Origin: Chloroflexota bacterium
GTDB taxonomy: Bacteria; Chloroflexota; Dormibacteria; Dormibacterales; Dormibacteraceae
Direction: 5' to 3'
Assembly: GCA_005889135.1 (NCBI GenBank)
Contig: VBEK01000145.1
Location: 1-35,594, forward strand
Length of the DNA: 35,594 bases
This document shows positions 1-5,850 of this stretch, piece after piece (position 1 is the first letter of the stretch; every line of letters starts with the position of its first letter). The notes beneath the pieces are model-generated. The model was not told the origin of the DNA. It saw only the letters and a program-made list of their open reading frames with translations, and did no database searches. The translations under genes were made by a program, and so were the position numbers.

Positions 1-169
1 GCCGGGGACGTCCAGGGACGTGAGGCGCGGCGATCTGGTGGCGGCGTGGAACGAGCATCGCGACCTCGGCGCCGCCTGGGCGGAGCTGACGGGTCAGACC
101 CAGGGCGAGCACAGCCAGGTGTTCACCGTCTACGTGGACGGGCACGGCAAGGTTCGCTCGGTCAAATAG
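1..169 (+). CDS. C-terminal fragment of unknown protein
   Basis: An open frame enters from the left edge (first full codon at base 2) and stops at TAG 167-169, giving 55 residues that end in VDGHGKVRSVK. Almost every third codon position is G or C, as in the real genes nearby, so I take it as coding. No motif is recognisable in the part that is visible and the start lies outside the window, so no function can be given. It is followed by a 126-bp gap holding an inverted repeat. Confidence 0.55.
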   Translation, partial: PGTSRDVRRGDLVAAWNEHRDLGAAWAELTGQTQGEHSQVFTVYVDGHGKVRSVK

Positions 170-187
170 ACGGCCGCCGCTTTCCAT

Positions 188-245
188 CGAATTCGCCGTC
201 AGTAGGCCTACAAGGCCGGATGTAAGCCCACTGCTGGCGAATTCG
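188..245. repeat. Long inverted repeat (possible terminator)
   Basis: The arms CGAATTCGCC (188-197) and GGCGAATTCG (236-245) are perfectly complementary over 10 bp. The pairing continues inwards with about 3 mismatches to roughly 19 nt, leaving a loop of about 20 nt. It follows the stop of the leftmost gene by 18 bp, so it may end that transcript. There is no T-run after it, which argues against a textbook intrinsic terminator. The stretch 170-295 is otherwise empty and richer in A/T than its surroundings; its right half probably carries the promoter of the gene at 296. Confidence 0.5.
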
Positions 246-295
246 TTAACAGCCAGGGTTGTGCGGACGTTGGCTGGCCGGGCAGCCTACGTCCC

Positions 296-1162
296 GTGCC
301 CCGCGCTGCGCGAATACCCGCCGATCTCGCCAATCGTCCTTTCAACCTGAACGAAGCGAGAGAGCACGGGCTCACGAAGCACCACCTGGTCGGAGCCCAG
401 TGGAGAAGACTGGGGGGTGGGTATTACGCGTCTTCGGCAATCGCCGACGCGCCGATGGTGAGGCTTACTGCGGCCCTGCGCCGCCTCCCAGACGGGGCGG
501 TGCTCTCTGGGCGTTCAGCTGCCTTTCTTCACGGCCTCGACTATCCGCCGTGCAGCCCGATCGAGGTAACGATCAGAGGCACATCGCGCTTCGCCGGGCT
601 GACGATTCGCAGAAACGTAGTGCCTTCCGAGGACATCGTCATGCGCAAAGGCCTGCGCGTGACATCCCCGTTGCGCACCGTCGTCGATCTTGTGTCTCGG
701 CTGACGACGGTCGAAGGAGTTGTCGCACTCGACGCAGCCCTGCACAAGCGGTTGCTGAGGCTCGAGCAGGTTCGGGCTTGGGCTGATGTGCATCCGAGGC
801 ATCGAGGGGTAGCTAAGCTCAGGCGAGCTATCGACCTTGCCGAGCCAAAGGCCGAAAGCCCTATGGAGACGAGGCTGCGTCTGGTCCTCGTGTTGGCGGG
901 ACTACCACGCCCCCGGGTCCAGGTTTCGCTCGGTAACGAGGACACGTTTCTGGGCCGAGCGGACCTCTACTACGCAGGCCCTCGACTGATAATCGAATAC
1001 GACGGCGGTACGCATCGCGACCGCCTCGCCTATGACGACCGCCGTCAAAACCGCCTGGTCGACGCGGGCTACCGCCTCCTCCGATTTACCGCCGCCGACA
1101 TCCTCGAATCCCCCGCCTCGATCGTCGCGCTCGTGCGCCGCAACCTTGCTTTAGACTCGTAG
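296..1162 (+). CDS. AbiEi-like HTH / DUF559 nuclease-fold protein
   Basis: A 288-residue protein, GTG start. Its N-terminal two thirds resemble the winged-helix and antitoxin-like region of AbiEi-type proteins (around residues 15-130: LTKHHLVGAQWRRLGGGYYA, LSGRSAAFLHGL, TSPLRTVVDL). Its C-terminus (about 185-285) looks like the DUF559/Vsr-like nuclease fold: E191 in SPMETRLR, D223 in GRADLYY, E234 and D236 in IIEYDGGTHR, then RLLRFTAADI. This architecture is very common and multicopy in high-GC soil bacteria, and its role is unsettled. A DNA-cleaving function is inferred from the fold. No AbiEii-like toxin partner is next to it. The next gene, another nuclease-fold protein, starts 6 bp later, so the two are probably co-transcribed. 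Confidence 0.85.
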   Translation: MPRAARIPADLANRPFNLNEAREHGLTKHHLVGAQWRRLGGGYYASSAIADAPMVRLTAALRRLPDGAVLSGRSAAFLHGLDYPPCSPIEVTIRGTSRFAGLTIRRNVVPSEDIVMRKGLRVTSPLRTVVDLVSRLTTVEGVVALDAALHKRLLRLEQVRAWADVHPRHRGVAKLRRAIDLAEPKAESPMETRLRLVLVLAGLPRPRVQVSLGNEDTFLGRADLYYAGPRLIIEYDGGTHRDRLAYDDRRQNRLVDAGYRLLRFTAADILESPASIVALVRRNLALDS

Positions 1163-1168
1163 CCGAAC

Positions 1169-1771
1169 GTGCGTTCGGTTGGGGATCGCCTGGTGGTGGG
1201 CGGCGGGGCCCGGGCCGTCGTGCTGCGCCGATGTCGGGAGGCCTGCGAGGGCTGCGGCCTGGCGTGGCCCTGGGCACTCTACCTCTTCCGTCTCGACGAG
1301 ACCGGCCCTGCCGCCTCGGCCAACCTCGTCGCCCTTTGCGCCGCCTGCGCGGGTGACCGGCCCGGCGCCTTCGCCCCACTGCTCAGCGAGCGCACCCTGC
1401 GGGAGCGGATGCGAGCCGCGAACAACAGGCGCACCGGCGCGCTCGCCCTGACCGCGTCCCGCCGGAAGCGACTCGTCGCCGAGAGGGGCGGTCGCTGCGA
1501 GATCTGCGGCGTCGACGGCGCACAGCGGCAGCTCGACGTCCACCACCGCCTCGGCCTGCTCCAGGGCGGCGACGACTCGGACGAGAACCTCATGGTGCTG
1601 TGCATCGCCTGTCATCACCACCTGCAGCCGTGCGCCAACGGCTGTGGCCGCTGGGCGCGGAAGCCTGCCACCGTGTGCACGCGGTGCCGCGTCCGGCGCC
1701 GGCTAGAGGAGCTCTACTCCGGACTCACATGGGAGGAGATCAAGGCCCGCCACCCGAGCCTGTCGCCCTAG
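1169..1771 (+). CDS. HNH endonuclease with duplicated HNH region
   Basis: A 200-residue protein, GTG start. A canonical HNH/McrA-type domain spans about residues 98-152: CEIC (C110, C113), DVHH (H125, H126), DENLMVLC with N140, and CIACHH (C145, C148). Residues 22-60 look like a second, decayed copy: CEGCG (C26, C29), NLVALCAAC (C57, C60), but FRLD stands where the catalytic histidines should be. A third Cys cluster follows at 155, 159, 170 and 173 and may be a zinc ribbon. HNH domains of this kind bind one metal and nick or cut DNA. Here the substrate is unknown and no methylase or phage gene is nearby. The 3' end overlaps the convergent carbonic anhydrase gene by 32 bp. Confidence 0.85.
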   Translation: MRSVGDRLVVGGGARAVVLRRCREACEGCGLAWPWALYLFRLDETGPAASANLVALCAACAGDRPGAFAPLLSERTLRERMRAANNRRTGALALTASRRKRLVAERGGRCEICGVDGAQRQLDVHHRLGLLQGGDDSDENLMVLCIACHHHLQPCANGCGRWARKPATVCTRCRVRRRLEELYSGLTWEEIKARHPSLSP

Positions 1772-2255
1772 CCAACACCTCGTTGATGGCGTTTTTCTCG
1801 AGGTCGTACATGAACCCGCGGATCTTCTCCCGGTGCGCGAGGTGGGGCGAGCGCTTGAGGCGCTCGACGTCCTCGACCACGGCCTCGATCGGGTCGGCAA
1901 ACGTTTCGAGCTTCTCGTGGAACGCATGGCCGGTCGCGGCCTCGATGCGGGCCGCCATCTCGGTCGCCTTCATGCGCCCCATGGCGCACTCGGTGTGGTG
2001 CAGGACCATGACCTCGCGCGTGCCGAGCACCGCCTGCGAGATGGCGAGGGCCGCGACGGCGTCGTCGGTCGCGCGGCCGCCCGCGTTGCGAAGCACGTGC
2101 GCGTCGCCCGGTCGCAGGCCGAGCAGCCCTGCCGTGTCGATGCGCGCGTCCATGCAGGTGAGGATCGCGAGGCGCATCACGGGTTGGATCGTGCGCGCGG
2201 CCATGCCGAGGTAGTGCAGCCTTGAGTTCATCAGCACCTGGTCGATCGCGTCCAC
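1740..2255 (-). CDS. Beta-carbonic anhydrase
   Basis: A 171-residue beta-class carbonic anhydrase that interconverts CO2 and bicarbonate in the cytoplasm. Zinc ligands are Cys34 (in CMDARID, with the Asp36/Arg38 dyad), His87 and Cys90 (HHTEC). RNAGG at 56-60 is the usual second signature. The length fits the compact single-domain class close to mycobacterial Rv1284. Start: GTG at 2255 gives MDAIDQVL, but ATG at 2231 (MNSRLHYL) is also possible and neither has a clear Shine-Dalgarno. It lies 13 bp downstream of the KaiC-like gene on the same strand, so it may be read from the same transcript. Confidence 0.92.
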   Translation of the reverse strand: MDAIDQVLMNSRLHYLGMAARTIQPVMRLAILTCMDARIDTAGLLGLRPGDAHVLRNAGGRATDDAVAALAISQAVLGTREVMVLHHTECAMGRMKATEMAARIEAATGHAFHEKLETFADPIEAVVEDVERLKRSPHLAHREKIRGFMYDLEKNAINEVLARATGSGGGP

Positions 2256-2268
2256 GGGCGCGAGAAGC

Positions 2269-3660
2269 CTAGCGCCGCACCGTCAGCACGTCGCCGAGGA
2301 CGAAACCGTGGTCGGTGATCTCGTAGCGGTGCACCACGGGGCGATGCTCCTGGGCGCGGGTCTTCAACAGGGTCAGCGCCCTCGCCAGCTCCGCTCCCTC
2401 CTGCACGTACTGGAGGAGGATGACGTTGTCCGCCAGATGCGAGATGCCCTGCTCGGAGATGCGCTCGACCTGGAACAGCTCCGGCACCTCAATGATCAGC
2501 ATCAGGCTTACACCCGCGCGCGTGAAGCGCTGGGTCAGCGAGAAGATCCACTCCCGGAATCTGATCGGGTCGCCGGCTGCGATCTCGACGTCGGGCAGGC
2601 TGTCGATGACGATGCGCCTGGCGCCCACACGATCGGCCAGTTCGATGAGCTCGTACACCCACTCGTCGACGTTCATGCCGACGACGCCGCGGGCCATCAC
2701 GTGCACGTCTGGGTTGTCGGTCGACCATCCGAAGCTCTTGACGATCCGGCCGAGCTGCGTCTCGTTCTCGTGGAACGTGGCCAGGACCCCCGGCTCCCCG
2801 ATCTTGGCGCCATGAAAGAGAAAGTGGAGGCCCATCAGCGTTTTGCCGATACCCGAGGGTCCCGTGATCAGGGTCGTGGACCCCGCCCAGTAACCACCGG
2901 CTCCAAGGAGAGCGTCCAGGGCGGCGATCCCGGTCGCCGATTGCTCAGTCCTGAGCTGGTAGGGCGTTTCGATCTGCTCCTCCGCCAAACGCGGAAAGAC
3001 CACGAACCCATCATCCGAGATGCGGTAGCTGTGCTCGCCCGACCGATACTGGCTGCCCCGCAGCTTCAGCACCTGGAGGACACGGACCTCCCGCTCCGCC
3101 ATCTGCCTGACGTCGAGCGAGAGGACCGAGTCCGCCACCGCCGACTCGGCCTCTTCGATGGCCTGGGAGCGCGTGTAGGGTGCGTTCCAGATCGACGTCG
3201 CCGCCGTCGCCGACAGGCGCCGGAGCAGACCGTAGAGGAACTGGCGGAACACGCTGATGTCGCCCGCGATCGATTGGAAGGCGCGAAAGCTGTCGATGAC
3301 GACGATGCCTGGCCGGACTCGCCTCAGCAGTTGGTCGACGGCGTTTAGGACCTCGCCCAGGCTGCCTTCCCCGAGCGGCTGGCCGATGTCCTCGTAGACC
3401 ACGCGCCCATCGCGTACCGCGTGCGGGTCGAAGAAGCTCAAGCCCTCGCCGTACCGGAGGATCTTGTCGAGGGGCTCCGACAGCGTCGAGAGATAGAGCG
3501 AAGGTCTCTCCGCGGTGGCGTTGCGGAAGGCGACCTGCTGGCTGAGGATCGTCTTGCCGCTGCCGGGCACGCCGACGATGAGGTTGATGGCGTGCTTGAG
3601 CAGGCCGCCGTTCAGGATTTCGTCCAGGCGCGCGGTGCCGGTGGGGATGCGGTCGTTCAA
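2269..3660 (-). CDS. KaiC-like double RecA-domain ATPase
   Basis: A 463-residue KaiC-family protein with two RecA-type domains. Walker A motifs are GVPGSGKT (30-37) and GPSGIGKT (267-274). Walker B strands are VVIDS (around 123) and IVIDS (around 353). LKLRGSQYRSGEH (about 199-210) matches the KaiC linker. Cyanobacterial KaiC has a paired Glu after each P-loop; here S61-E62 and H297-E298 keep only one Glu each. At the KaiC S431/T432 site it has S407-H408, so one phospho-acceptor is kept and the Thr is lost. It is shorter than the 519-residue clock KaiC and no kaiA or kaiB is nearby. It overlaps the MerR/receiver gene by 4 bp, implying one signalling unit. True clock function is not implied; many bacteria use such proteins in redox or stress signalling. 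Confidence 0.9.
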   Translation of the reverse strand: MNDRIPTGTARLDEILNGGLLKHAINLIVGVPGSGKTILSQQVAFRNATAERPSLYLSTLSEPLDKILRYGEGLSFFDPHAVRDGRVVYEDIGQPLGEGSLGEVLNAVDQLLRRVRPGIVVIDSFRAFQSIAGDISVFRQFLYGLLRRLSATAATSIWNAPYTRSQAIEEAESAVADSVLSLDVRQMAEREVRVLQVLKLRGSQYRSGEHSYRISDDGFVVFPRLAEEQIETPYQLRTEQSATGIAALDALLGAGGYWAGSTTLITGPSGIGKTLMGLHFLFHGAKIGEPGVLATFHENETQLGRIVKSFGWSTDNPDVHVMARGVVGMNVDEWVYELIELADRVGARRIVIDSLPDVEIAAGDPIRFREWIFSLTQRFTRAGVSLMLIIEVPELFQVERISEQGISHLADNVILLQYVQEGAELARALTLLKTRAQEHRPVVHRYEITDHGFVLGDVLTVRR

Positions 3661-4334
3661 CGCTCGACGCGGCGCTCCGGCGGCCGCTCGACGAGCGCGC
3701 TCGAGCCCAGCAGGTCGTGGATGGTGGACAGAAGCGTCAGCGGGTCGAGCGGCTTGCGCAGGAACGCCGCCGCACCGGCGGCCATCGCCTCGCCGGCGCT
3801 GTCGAGCGAGGAGACAGCGACGACCTGCGCCGTGTGCTTCTCGGTGAACTCATGGAGCAGCCTGAATCCGGCCCCGCCGGAGAGCAGCAGATCGAGAAGC
3901 ACCACGTCCGGAGACCGTTCCTCGATGTGCAGCTTGGCCTGCGTCGCATCGAGCGCGATCACCACGTCCCAGCCCTCGGTGCGGAGGAAGTACTCCGCGA
4001 GGTCGGCGGCGTAGCTGTCTCGCTCGGCGATCAGGATCAATGGACGGCCGCCGATGAAGCTGGCGGTGGGCTGGGCCGGAACGTGGCCCTCGCGCAGCTG
4101 ATCGGCGAGCAGCCGGTGCGCGTCGGCGGCGCTGACGCCTGACTCGATCCGCGACTTGATGAAACGGAGCTTCTCCACCTGGCCGCGGGAGTACAACCGG
4201 TGGGCACCTTCGCTCCGGGTGGGCGTGATCAGCGCGTAGCGCTCCTCCCAGGCGCGGAGCGTGGAAGCCGGCACACCCAGCACCCTGGCCACCGCGCCGA
4301 TCGAATAGATCGGCTGATCGGATCCGCGCGCCAT
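3657..4334 (-). CDS. MerR-type HTH fused to receiver domain
   Basis: A 225-residue regulator. Residues 9-75 are a MerR-type winged helix: YSIGAVARVLGVPASTLRAW, then HRLYSRGQVEKLRFIK. Residues 98-212 are a CheY-like receiver with phospho-acceptor D148 (VVLLDLLLSGGAG) and the conserved Lys194 (FLRKPLDP). In MerR proteins such as CarH this position holds a ligand-binding domain, so replacement by a receiver suggests control by phosphorylation. I start it at ATG 4334 because the frame upstream (open to 4787) loses family similarity and runs over the divergent promoter region; the Shine-Dalgarno there is weak. Its stop overlaps the KaiC-like gene start by 4 bp. No histidine kinase is visible here. 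Confidence 0.85.
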   Translation of the reverse strand: MARGSDQPIYSIGAVARVLGVPASTLRAWEERYALITPTRSEGAHRLYSRGQVEKLRFIKSRIESGVSAADAHRLLADQLREGHVPAQPTASFIGGRPLILIAERDSYAADLAEYFLRTEGWDVVIALDATQAKLHIEERSPDVVLLDLLLSGGAGFRLLHEFTEKHTAQVVAVSSLDSAGEAMAAGAAAFLRKPLDPLTLLSTIHDLLGSSALVERPPERRVER

Positions 4335-4522
4335 CTGGTAAGTCCGCCAGTCTATTCCTCCCACACTGACCTTCTTCCAATAGTTTATGCGCACCTCTTG
4401 CAGAGATATAGCCCTAATGGTAAGGTGATAAGGCGATACTGCGGAGTAATTGCATATGGCCTCTCGAGAAGGAAGCCAGGCTGGCGGAAGGGGCGAAGAA
4501 TGGGGGGAGTCGCGCAGCGATC
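4335..4522. promoter_or_regulatory. Divergent promoter region, candidate promoter
   Basis: This 188-bp gap separates the MerR-receiver gene (minus) from the stand-alone receiver gene (plus). Its middle (about 4362-4460) is clearly richer in A/T than the rest of the window. On the plus strand TTGCAG (4398-4403), a 17-nt spacer and TAAGGT (4421-4426) resemble a sigma-70 promoter for the receiver gene, with a long leader of about 90 nt. I could not pick a convincing minus-strand promoter, nor a clean MerR dyad operator. A MerR-type protein binding here is inference from position. Confidence 0.4.
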
Positions 4523-4951
4523 GTGCTAGATGCGATCGGTCCGGAGCGAGGTGGGGGCCGCGGCGGCCGGTGGGCAGTCCTGCTCGTTGAGGACGATGCC
4601 GGCACCTCCGAGACTTACCGCGCGGGCCTCGAGGCGTTCGGCTTTCGGGTCCGGGTCGAGGTCGACGGCGCCGGCCTGTTCCGGGCGGTGGAGTCCGAAT
4701 TGCCGGACATCGTCGTCCTCGACTGGGAGCTCCCGGACATGAGCGGCGACGAGGTGCTGCACAGAGTGCGACTGGACGAACGCACACGCTCGCTGCCGGT
4801 GTTCATACTCAGCGACTTTCCCGCCTCATCGAACGGCGAGGTCGACCGTGTGTTCCTCCTGGGGGCGCTGGCCTGGCTGCAGAAGGTCAAGACACCTCCT
4901 GCTCAGCTCGCAGAAAAGTTGACGGAGGCCCTGACGGCAGGCCGGGACTAA
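4523..4951 (+). CDS. Stand-alone response regulator receiver protein
   Basis: A 142-residue single-domain response regulator without an output domain. The acidic pair ED lies in VLLVEDDAG (about 19-27), the phospho-acceptor Asp in IVVLDWELPDMSG, and the conserved Lys region in LAWLQKVKTP. GTG at 4523 is chosen, with the G-rich GGGGGGAG about 13 nt upstream; GTG at 4569 would trim a glycine-rich N-terminus that looks non-essential. It is divergent from the MerR-receiver/KaiC-like pair, so it probably belongs to the same circuit, passing or competing for phosphate. Confidence 0.83.
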   Translation: MLDAIGPERGGGRGGRWAVLLVEDDAGTSETYRAGLEAFGFRVRVEVDGAGLFRAVESELPDIVVLDWELPDMSGDEVLHRVRLDERTRSLPVFILSDFPASSNGEVDRVFLLGALAWLQKVKTPPAQLAEKLTEALTAGRD

Positions 4952-4969
4952 GCGGGCGTCCGCTCTCGG

Positions 4970-5215
4970 CTACCGGAAGCGGCGCACGAACAGGAACATC
5001 GCGGGCACCCACTGCTCGTCGGACACGGGTCGCCTGCGGCGCAGACGGCGGCGGATGAAGCCCCACACCGCAAGCTCGCCCGCGCGCGTCGGGTTGGCCC
5101 TGTCGTCGAGCTCGAGCTCGCGCGACAGTCCGTCGTCGCCGGGCAGCGGCGCGAAGATCGAGTACATGCTCTGCCGCTCCAGGCTGCGCAGGTCCCTCTC
5201 CTCGAGATGGCCCAT
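4970..5215 (-). CDS. Small hypothetical protein
   Basis: An 81-residue protein with no recognised domain. It has an acidic N-terminal half (MGHLEERDLRSLERQSM, ELELDDRANP), a basic stretch RRRLRRRR and a hydrophobic-aromatic end. Third codon positions are almost all G or C, supporting real coding. I prefer ATG 5215, which has AGGGA 8 nt upstream, over GTG 5239. It converges with the receiver gene, 18 bp away, and is divergent from the ECF sigma factor gene. The shared upstream gap of 92 bp carries two GTGACACC repeats, so it may be co-regulated with the sigma factor. Confidence 0.6.
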   Translation of the reverse strand: MGHLEERDLRSLERQSMYSIFAPLPGDDGLSRELELDDRANPTRAGELAVWGFIRRRLRRRRPVSDEQWVPAMFLFVRRFR

Positions 5216-5232
5216 GTCGATCTTCCCTGATT

Positions 5233-5259
5233 GTGACACCGCACCCGCCGGGTGACACC
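5233..5259. repeat. Paired GTGACACC direct repeats
   Basis: GTGACACC occurs at 5233-5240 and again at 5252-5259, 19 bp apart, in the 92-bp gap between the divergent small gene and the ECF sigma gene. The second copy sits in GGGTGACACCC, which is one base short of a palindrome. Two equal boxes about two helical turns apart in an ECF upstream region may be an operator or the -35 elements recognised by the sigma factor itself. This is inference from position. Confidence 0.35.
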
Positions 5260-5307
5260 CTTGATCGTGGTGGGCCCGTAGAACAGGTGTGGAGCGGTGT
5301 GTAGGTA

Positions 5308-5850
5308 ATGCTGGGCGACGATGAGGCTGCCCTCATCGCGCGCGCCAAAACCGGTGACCAGTACGCGTTCGAGCGCCTTCTCGGACCGGCGGTCCGCCCA
5401 GCGTCCCGCCTTGCGTTTGCCATGCTGCGCGACACCGCCCTGGCGGAAGACGCGTTTCAGGAGTCGGCGCTCCGGGCCTGGCGCAGGATCGGCAACCTGC
5501 GCCCCGGGGCCAGGTTCCAGCCGTGGTTCCTCGGCATCGTCGCGAACCAGTGCCGCGAGGTCCGCCGGGGAAGGTGGTGGCAGGTGATCCGCCTGCCCGA
5601 GATCGCAACGACCGCGGCGCTCGATGCGACGGCGGCGTGGCTCGAGGGCGAGGACCTGCGCCAGGCGCTGCAGACGCTGCCGTTCGACCAGCGCGTCGCG
5701 ATCCTTCTGCACTTCCACCTCGACATGCCTCTCACCGACGTCGCGCTCGCGCTCGACGTCTCGGTGGCCGGCGTGAAGACGAGGATCAACCGGGCGCTCA
5801 AGCGCCTGCGCCCGGCCGTGACCGCAGCGGAGGCCAAGGCCGATGGCTGA
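5308..5850 (+). CDS. ECF-type RNA polymerase sigma factor
   Basis: A 180-residue extracytoplasmic-function sigma factor. Region 2 covers about residues 20-85 (LRDTALAEDAFQESALRAWR, RFQPWFLGIVANQCREVRR). Region 4 covers about 115-170 (LRQALQTLPFDQRVAILLHF, then the HTH MPLTDVALALDVSVAGVKTR). There is no C-terminal SnoaL-like extension. ATG 5308 is the first start after the intergenic gap; its ribosome site is weak. The end overlaps the next gene by 8 bp, so the two are translationally coupled, the normal arrangement for an ECF sigma and its anti-sigma factor. The target genes are not evident in the window. Confidence 0.93.
   Translation: MLGDDEAALIARAKTGDQYAFERLLGPAVRPASRLAFAMLRDTALAEDAFQESALRAWRRIGNLRPGARFQPWFLGIVANQCREVRRGRWWQVIRLPEIATTAALDATAAWLEGEDLRQALQTLPFDQRVAILLHFHLDMPLTDVALALDVSVAGVKTRINRALKRLRPAVTAAEAKADG

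Noticed and set aside
188-251. Integron attC site, because GTTAACA follows the inverted repeat
   Set aside because: The core-site consensus is not met (wrong bases in GTTRRRY and no matching partner), and no integrase or cassette array is seen.
4335-4787. N-terminal extension of the MerR-receiver protein
   Set aside because: The extension is low-complexity and covers the A/T-rich divergent promoter region and the start of the opposite receiver gene.
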